This document shows, piece by piece, positions 31,158 through 35,262 of a stretch of 35,262 nucleotides of DNA (positions within the stretch are counted from its first letter, which is position 1; each line of letters begins with the position of its first letter). The position numbers and the translations under genes were made by a program. Location of the stretch: positions 1 to 35,262 of the forward strand of contig CAMKTN010000027.1 of assembly GCA_946415705.1 (NCBI GenBank). Direction: 5' to 3'. The stretch is from an uncultured Prevotellaceae bacterium (GTDB lineage: Bacteria > Bacteroidota > Bacteroidia > Bacteroidales > Bacteroidaceae). Under the pieces are notes generated by a model. It did not search any database. It was given only the letters and a program-made list of their open reading frames with translations, and was not told the DNA's origin.

Positions 31158-34052
31158 ATGACTGATATTATACTCTCCACCTTTCTGAGTCTTTTTGCCT
31201 TGTTCGGCAAAGAGGAGAATGTTGACGAAGCACGGGCTAAGCGTATGCTCGTGAGCTATCTGCGCCACCACCTCGGCATTCGCAATGTGGATTTCTACCT
31301 TGATTTCTACAGCGATATGCGTGGTGCTTACGAAATGTCCGAAGGTCTTGATACGCAGGCTGTGGCCGCCACCATCTGTGAGAACCTACACGGCAAGATA
31401 CGTGCCGGCGAGGAGGCGCTGCTGCTGTTGCGTCTGATGGAGTTCTGCGGCATCGGCGGTGGTGGGCTCGATTCCATCTTCCGCGTGGTGGCCGAGAAGT
31501 TTGAAGTCAACGATGCCGTGTTCCAGGACTTCACGGATTTCGTGAAAGGAACACCCTCGGAACACGTACTCCTTCATCAGCTGCCCGGTTATCAAGGACA
31601 GCTGAAGACCTTGCTGAACCCCGAGACGGGCGCGCTCGTGTTCACTTATCTCGGTGATGACACGGTATTGCTGAATGATGTCCCCGTGCTTGCGGGATCG
31701 TACCAAGTGTGGCTGCAGAGCAGTGTGTTGAAGTCCCGCGACGGTCACCCCGTGTATTACTCCACCATTCTGGAGGCTCACCATCGCCGTATGGGTAAGA
31801 AGGGCGAGAGCGTACACAAGGTGGAATTCTGCGGTCGCAATCTCAATTTCCGTTTCCCAAATAGCGACAACGGTCTGCATAACCTCAGCTTCACGCTGCG
31901 CAGCGGCGAGTTGCTGGCGATTATGGGCGGCTCTGGTACGGGAAAGACCACGCTGCTCTCCATCCTCAATGGCAGCCTGATACCACAGGAAGGCACGATG
32001 ACCATCAACGGGCATGACGTCAGCGAACCTGCTGTCAAGAACCTTATCGGCTACGTGCCGCAGGATGACTTGCTCATCGAGGAGCTCACCGTTTATCAGA
32101 ACCTGTGGTACACGGCCAAGTTCTGCTTCGAAGGGATGAGCGACGAGGAGCTGGACCGCCGTGTCATGAAGACGCTCAAGGACTTGGGACTTGACGCGGC
32201 GCGCGACCTGAAGGTAGGCTCTGCCATCAATAAATTCATCTCCGGCGGTCAGCGCAAACGCCTGAACATCGCCCTGGAACTGATCCGCGAACCTGCGGTG
32301 CTGTTCCTGGATGAGCCCACTTCGGGCCTCTCGTCGGCAGATACCGAGAAGGTTATCAACCTGCTGAAGGAGCAGACCTTCAAGGGCAAGCTCATAGTGG
32401 TGAATATCCACCAGCCGTCGAGCGATGTCTATAAGCTCTTCGACCGTCTGTGGTTGCTGGATCGCGGAGGCTATCCCGTCTTCGACGGTAACCCCATCGA
32501 TGCCATCACCTATTTCAAGGAGGCTGCTGACTATGCTGACGCGGAGACCAGTGCTTGTCCCACGTGTGGCAATGTCAACCCCGAAATCGTACTGAATATC
32601 ATCGATGAGAAATCGCTTACTAGCAGTGGTGAGATCTCTGACGAGCGTAAGATGTCGCCGCAGGAATGGCACGAGCTGTATCTGCAACGCCGTCCTGCAC
32701 AACCCGAGGTTACCGTTGGCACAGTGCCTCCTTCCGACCAGCGCAAGCCGGGCGTGCTGAAGCAGTTCCTCATCTTCCTCAAGCGCAACTTGCGCACAAA
32801 GGTCACCAACCTGCAGTACATGCTCATCGCGCTGCTGGAGGCTCCGCTGCTGGCTGTCGTCTGTGCCTTCCTCACGCGTTACGCGCCGCCAGAGGGCTAT
32901 TGCGTGATGAACAATAAGAACCTCGTCAGTTACTTCTTCATGGCGGTCATCGTGGCCACGTTCATCGGTATGAGCGGCAGCGCCGAGGAGATCTTCAAAG
33001 ACCGCGCTTTGCTGAAGCGCGAGAAGTTCCTGCACCTGTCCTATGGCAGCTATATCTGGTCTAAGATTGTCTATATGGCTGGTGTCTCGTTGTTACAGAC
33101 TTTCCTGTTTGTGATTATCGGCAATGCCATTATGGGACTGCATGGACTGTTCTGGGTGTGGTGGCTCATCCTTTTCGTGACGGCTTTCCTCTCGAATCTC
33201 GTGGGGCTCTTACTCTCACAGACGCTCAACTCCATCGTGGCCATCTATATCACCATCCCGATGCTCTTGATACCACAGATCCTGTTGTGTGGTCTCGTCG
33301 TCAGCTTCTCAGATCTTGCGCCTCGCAGTCATACGGGTAATGTGCCGATAGTGGGTGATGTCATCCCCTCGCGATGGGCTTATGAGGCGCTGGCTGTGAC
33401 ACAGTTCTCAGATAATGATTATGAGAAACCGTTCTTTGAAACAAACCGTGAGAAGTATGAGGCTCAGTTCTATAATGTCGGAATCCTCAATGAGATGCAG
33501 TCGCAGTTGGAAACCCTGAAGGATGAGCGCAAGCGCGGTGTGGAGGAGAATCCACAGCATATAGCAGTGATACGCCGCAACCTGCCTACCATTACAGCGT
33601 ATTGCGAGATGGAGCCATATAGTGGCGATTACGATGCCGTCTCGCTCTACGATTATATGAAAGCCGCTGAACGCATCCTCGTGCAGCGCGCCAACAAGGC
33701 GACGTTGGCCAGCGATCGTATGATGTCGGCCTTCCTGCGTGAACGCGGTAAGGATGCCATGTTCGAACTCAAACGCCAGAATTACAATATCAAGCTGCAG
33801 GAGTTCGTCGTGGGAGCTGACAACGGACAGTTTGTAGATGTCATCGACGATGCCATCGTGCCGCGTGTCGGACAGATCTATCTGACGCCTCATAACCGCT
33901 ATGGCCGTGCGCCTTTCTACAGCTGCGAGAAACGCCTTGGCGATTGGCATATCAAGACCTTGTGGTTCAATATGGGCGTGCTGTTGCTCATGTGCATCTT
34001 TTTAACGGTTATCTTGCTCTTAGACTTGCCCGAACGACTTCGAAAATCATGA
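31158..34052 (+). CDS. ABC-2 type transporter, fused ATPase and permease, with N-terminal extension
   Basis: A 964-residue protein. Residues 1 to about 115 are a helical, possibly TerB-like region (KEENVDEARAKRMLVSYLRHHLG). Residues about 130-210 look like a beta-rich region resembling an FHA-type fold. The ATPase spans 225-450: Walker A GGSGTGKTT 257-265, signature ISGGQRKRL 361-369, Walker B VLFLDEPTSG 381-390, then NIHQPSSDVYKLFD. A CPTCGN pair of cysteines follows near 474. The ABC-2 membrane part begins near 535, with five hydrophobic segments, a loop of about 180 residues outside the membrane, and a final helix before the end. The layout resembles ABCG half-transporters. Substrate unknown. 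The two non-enzymatic domain names are guesses from pattern. It is divergent from the M16 protease gene. Confidence 0.9.
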   Translation: MTDIILSTFLSLFALFGKEENVDEARAKRMLVSYLRHHLGIRNVDFYLDFYSDMRGAYEMSEGLDTQAVAATICENLHGKIRAGEEALLLLRLMEFCGIGGGGLDSIFRVVAEKFEVNDAVFQDFTDFVKGTPSEHVLLHQLPGYQGQLKTLLNPETGALVFTYLGDDTVLLNDVPVLAGSYQVWLQSSVLKSRDGHPVYYSTILEAHHRRMGKKGESVHKVEFCGRNLNFRFPNSDNGLHNLSFTLRSGELLAIMGGSGTGKTTLLSILNGSLIPQEGTMTINGHDVSEPAVKNLIGYVPQDDLLIEELTVYQNLWYTAKFCFEGMSDEELDRRVMKTLKDLGLDAARDLKVGSAINKFISGGQRKRLNIALELIREPAVLFLDEPTSGLSSADTEKVINLLKEQTFKGKLIVVNIHQPSSDVYKLFDRLWLLDRGGYPVFDGNPIDAITYFKEAADYADAETSACPTCGNVNPEIVLNIIDEKSLTSSGEISDERKMSPQEWHELYLQRRPAQPEVTVGTVPPSDQRKPGVLKQFLIFLKRNLRTKVTNLQYMLIALLEAPLLAVVCAFLTRYAPPEGYCVMNNKNLVSYFFMAVIVATFIGMSGSAEEIFKDRALLKREKFLHLSYGSYIWSKIVYMAGVSLLQTFLFVIIGNAIMGLHGLFWVWWLILFVTAFLSNLVGLLLSQTLNSIVAIYITIPMLLIPQILLCGLVVSFSDLAPRSHTGNVPIVGDVIPSRWAYEALAVTQFSDNDYEKPFFETNREKYEAQFYNVGILNEMQSQLETLKDERKRGVEENPQHIAVIRRNLPTITAYCEMEPYSGDYDAVSLYDYMKAAERILVQRANKATLASDRMMSAFLRERGKDAMFELKRQNYNIKLQEFVVGADNGQFVDVIDDAIVPRVGQIYLTPHNRYGRAPFYSCEKRLGDWHIKTLWFNMGVLLLMCIFLTVILLLDLPERLRKS

Positions 34053-34110
34053 ATATGAGCGCATATTTCAGCAAAATTGACTGATGATATGGAAAAAAGT
34101 TAGTTTCAGT

Positions 34111-34142
34111 TTTGGCGATATGCGCAGAATGCACTACCTTTG
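34111..34142 (+). promoter_or_regulatory. Promoter for the downstream lipoprotein gene
   Basis: TTTG at 34111-34114, 20-base spacer, TACCTTTG at 34135-34142, a near-ideal Bacteroidetes -33/-7 pair. The leader before the ATG at 34185 is about 38 bases and A-rich. Confidence 0.75.
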
Positions 34143-34184
34143 CATAAAATACAAAGAAAAATCATCTTCAAATAACAAAAAACA

Positions 34185-34997
34185 ATGAAGAAATTATCAT
34201 TTTTTGCTGTGGCTTTGGCCGCAATGGCTTTCGCAGCTTGCGGAGGCAACAAGAGTGCTCAGACGGAGGAGGAATCCAGAGACTCTCTTTCTATGTTTGA
34301 GCAGCAGCAGATTGAGGCTGCCATTAAAATGAACTTTGACAGTCTTGCTGCCGAGGTCGCTCGTCTGAAGCAACTTCCCGTAGTGCAGAAGAATGGCATG
34401 ATTGTGCTCACCGATGAGGAGAAGCAAGTGCGTCCTCACTACCTCTTGGATCTTTCTGTTGCCGAGCAGGCTATGACCCTGGCCGAAGAGTACCGTGTAC
34501 TGAGTGCCATTGAGGTTGACAAGGAAATCGCTGCTCTTTATGACCTCCCCATGGAAGGCTATGACAAGGCAATTGCCAAGTTGGTGGCTGACATCAATGA
34601 TCCCTCTTTCAAGGTGCTCGACAGTGAGTATAGCATCTATGAGTCCTCACAGATGTTGTATGACGCCATGAATGAGAACGGCCGCATCAATTTCTTCTGG
34701 CAGATTGTCTCCGCTTCTCTCGTAGAGCAGCTTTACATTCTCTCGCAGAATGTGGATAAGTTCATGGCTGCTTTCGACGATGAGGCTGCCAGCAACGTTT
34801 CCCTCCGCATCATCCTCATTCAGGATGCCATCAACCGTCTGACCGAGTATGATCCCGAGTTGCTGCCCGTGGCTGAGGCCATCGATCCCCTCGCTGTCAT
34901 CAACGCCATTACGGTTGAAGAGTTCAAATCTCAGATTGTCGAGGCTGGCGACCAGATTGCACAAGCCCGTCAGGCTCTTATCGAGTTGGTTTACTAA
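34185..34997 (+). CDS. Lipoprotein of unknown function
   Basis: A 270-residue protein whose function I do not recognise. It has a lipoprotein signal peptide (MKKLSFFAVALAAMAFAAC, acylated Cys at residue 20) followed by a Gly-Gly-Asn and a charged linker, as in surface or periplasmic lipoproteins of the group. The mature part is acidic and largely helical, with no visible catalytic motif. Leucine- and alanine-rich stretches (QQQIEAAIKMNFDSLAAEVARL, then VEQLYILSQNVDKFMAAFDDEA) suggest a helix bundle. It has its own strong promoter and terminator, so it is a single-gene unit and may be highly expressed. Confidence 0.85.
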   Translation: MKKLSFFAVALAAMAFAACGGNKSAQTEEESRDSLSMFEQQQIEAAIKMNFDSLAAEVARLKQLPVVQKNGMIVLTDEEKQVRPHYLLDLSVAEQAMTLAEEYRVLSAIEVDKEIAALYDLPMEGYDKAIAKLVADINDPSFKVLDSEYSIYESSQMLYDAMNENGRINFFWQIVSASLVEQLYILSQNVDKFMAAFDDEAASNVSLRIILIQDAINRLTEYDPELLPVAEAIDPLAVINAITVEEFKSQIVEAGDQIAQARQALIELVY

Positions 34998-35018
34998 AAA
35001 GAGAATCTACTCCATATG

Positions 35019-35050
35019 AAAAGCCCTTCCGAAACTCGGAAGGGCTTTTT
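35019..35050. terminator. Rho-independent terminator between lipoprotein gene and gapA
   Basis: A 14-base-pair stem (AAAAGCCCTTCCGA with its complement), 3-base loop, then a T5 run on the plus strand. It is about 20 bases after the lipoprotein stop. The A-rich left arm makes it work in both directions, and the gapA stop lies 25 bases further on. Confidence 0.95.
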
Positions 35051-35074
35051 GATTGACCTTTGTTGGGTGAAGGA

Positions 35075-35262
35075 TTACTTTAGCTCAGCGAGGTACTTGA
35101 TGGTGCGAACCATCTGGCTGGTGTAGCTATTCTCGTTGTCGTACCAAGCAACTACCTGAACGAGGCTGTTGCCGTCGCCAATCTTGCTGACCATGGTCTG
35201 GTTAGCGTCGAAGAGAGAACCGAACTTCATGCCGATGATGTCGCTGCTGACGAGCTTCTCCT
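35075..35262 (-). CDS. gapA: Glyceraldehyde-3-phosphate dehydrogenase, C-terminal fragment (cut by window edge)
   Basis: The minus strand from the window edge to the TAA at 35075-35077 encodes about 61 residues matching the GAPDH C-terminus: [19 protein letters not shown], then the conserved [23 protein letters not shown]. The WYDNExSYTxQ motif is diagnostic for this glycolytic enzyme. The remaining N-terminal part lies beyond the window. The frame reads cleanly with no stop or shift. Confidence 0.93.
   Translation of the reverse strand, partial: EKLVSSDIIGMKFGSLFDANQTMVSKIGDGNSLVQVVAWYDNENSYTSQMVRTIKYLAELK

Noticed and set aside
31386..33035. A 549-residue open frame antisense to the ABC transporter
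   Set aside because: It overlaps conserved ATPase motifs on the other strand and has no start signal or domain of its own.

Overview
The window looks like a chromosomal segment of a Bacteroidales bacterium, most probably from the Prevotellaceae. The evidence is repeated TAnnTTTG-type (-7) promoter boxes in front of genes, weak Shine-Dalgarno signals, Bacteroidetes-style lipoproteins, a DUF4468-like protein, and protein families typical of the group. No tRNA, rRNA, CRISPR array, phage or insertion sequence was recognised.

Bases 1-11160 hold an anaerobic-type cobalamin (B12) locus. It contains the end of a CbiJ-CbiD fusion, a BtuC/BtuF-type corrinoid uptake pair without an ATPase gene beside it, the nucleotide-loop genes cobS-cobU-cobT, and on the other strand cbiA-cbiP (one fused gene), cobD and cbiB. 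Together these cover late ring synthesis, side-chain amidation, aminopropanol attachment and lower-ligand assembly. Bases 11301-13313 carry a co-directional set: a DUF4468-like secreted protein, a SIMPL-domain protein and greA, closed by a clear hairpin.

Bases 13374-25319 read leftward as an operon-like run: an RsbW-like ATPase, a STAS anti-anti-sigma factor, a sodium:neurotransmitter-symporter-family transporter, a 2436-residue two-module nonribosomal peptide synthetase (C-A-T-C-A-T-reductase), transketolase and rpiB. The synthetase should release a dipeptide aldehyde or alcohol, probably N-capped because it begins with a condensation domain. The two adenylation domains look like recent duplicates with almost the same specificity code.

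Bases 25320-26334 are a kilobase without a convincing gene, filled with degenerate CCCTTAACCC-type repeats, 20-base direct repeats and hairpins, an AT-rich block and a G-rich block. Then come prs and a ThiE/TenI-like gene (leftward), a long M16 zinc protease lipoprotein (leftward), a large ABC-2 transporter with fused ATPase and membrane parts (rightward), a lipoprotein of unknown function (rightward), and the C-terminal end of GAPDH (leftward, cut by the window edge).

The most unusual signal is a family of short tandem arrays, mostly with a period of 7 bases, placed between genes and, in frame, inside at least four coding sequences (cbiJ-cbiD, btuF, cbiB and the NRPS), and also at the start of cobU. 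A separate 37-base element encoding LTPxPSPxGEG is inserted in cobU, cobT and the NRPS. Because 7 is not divisible by 3, a heptamer array encodes the same cyclic heptapeptide in every frame.
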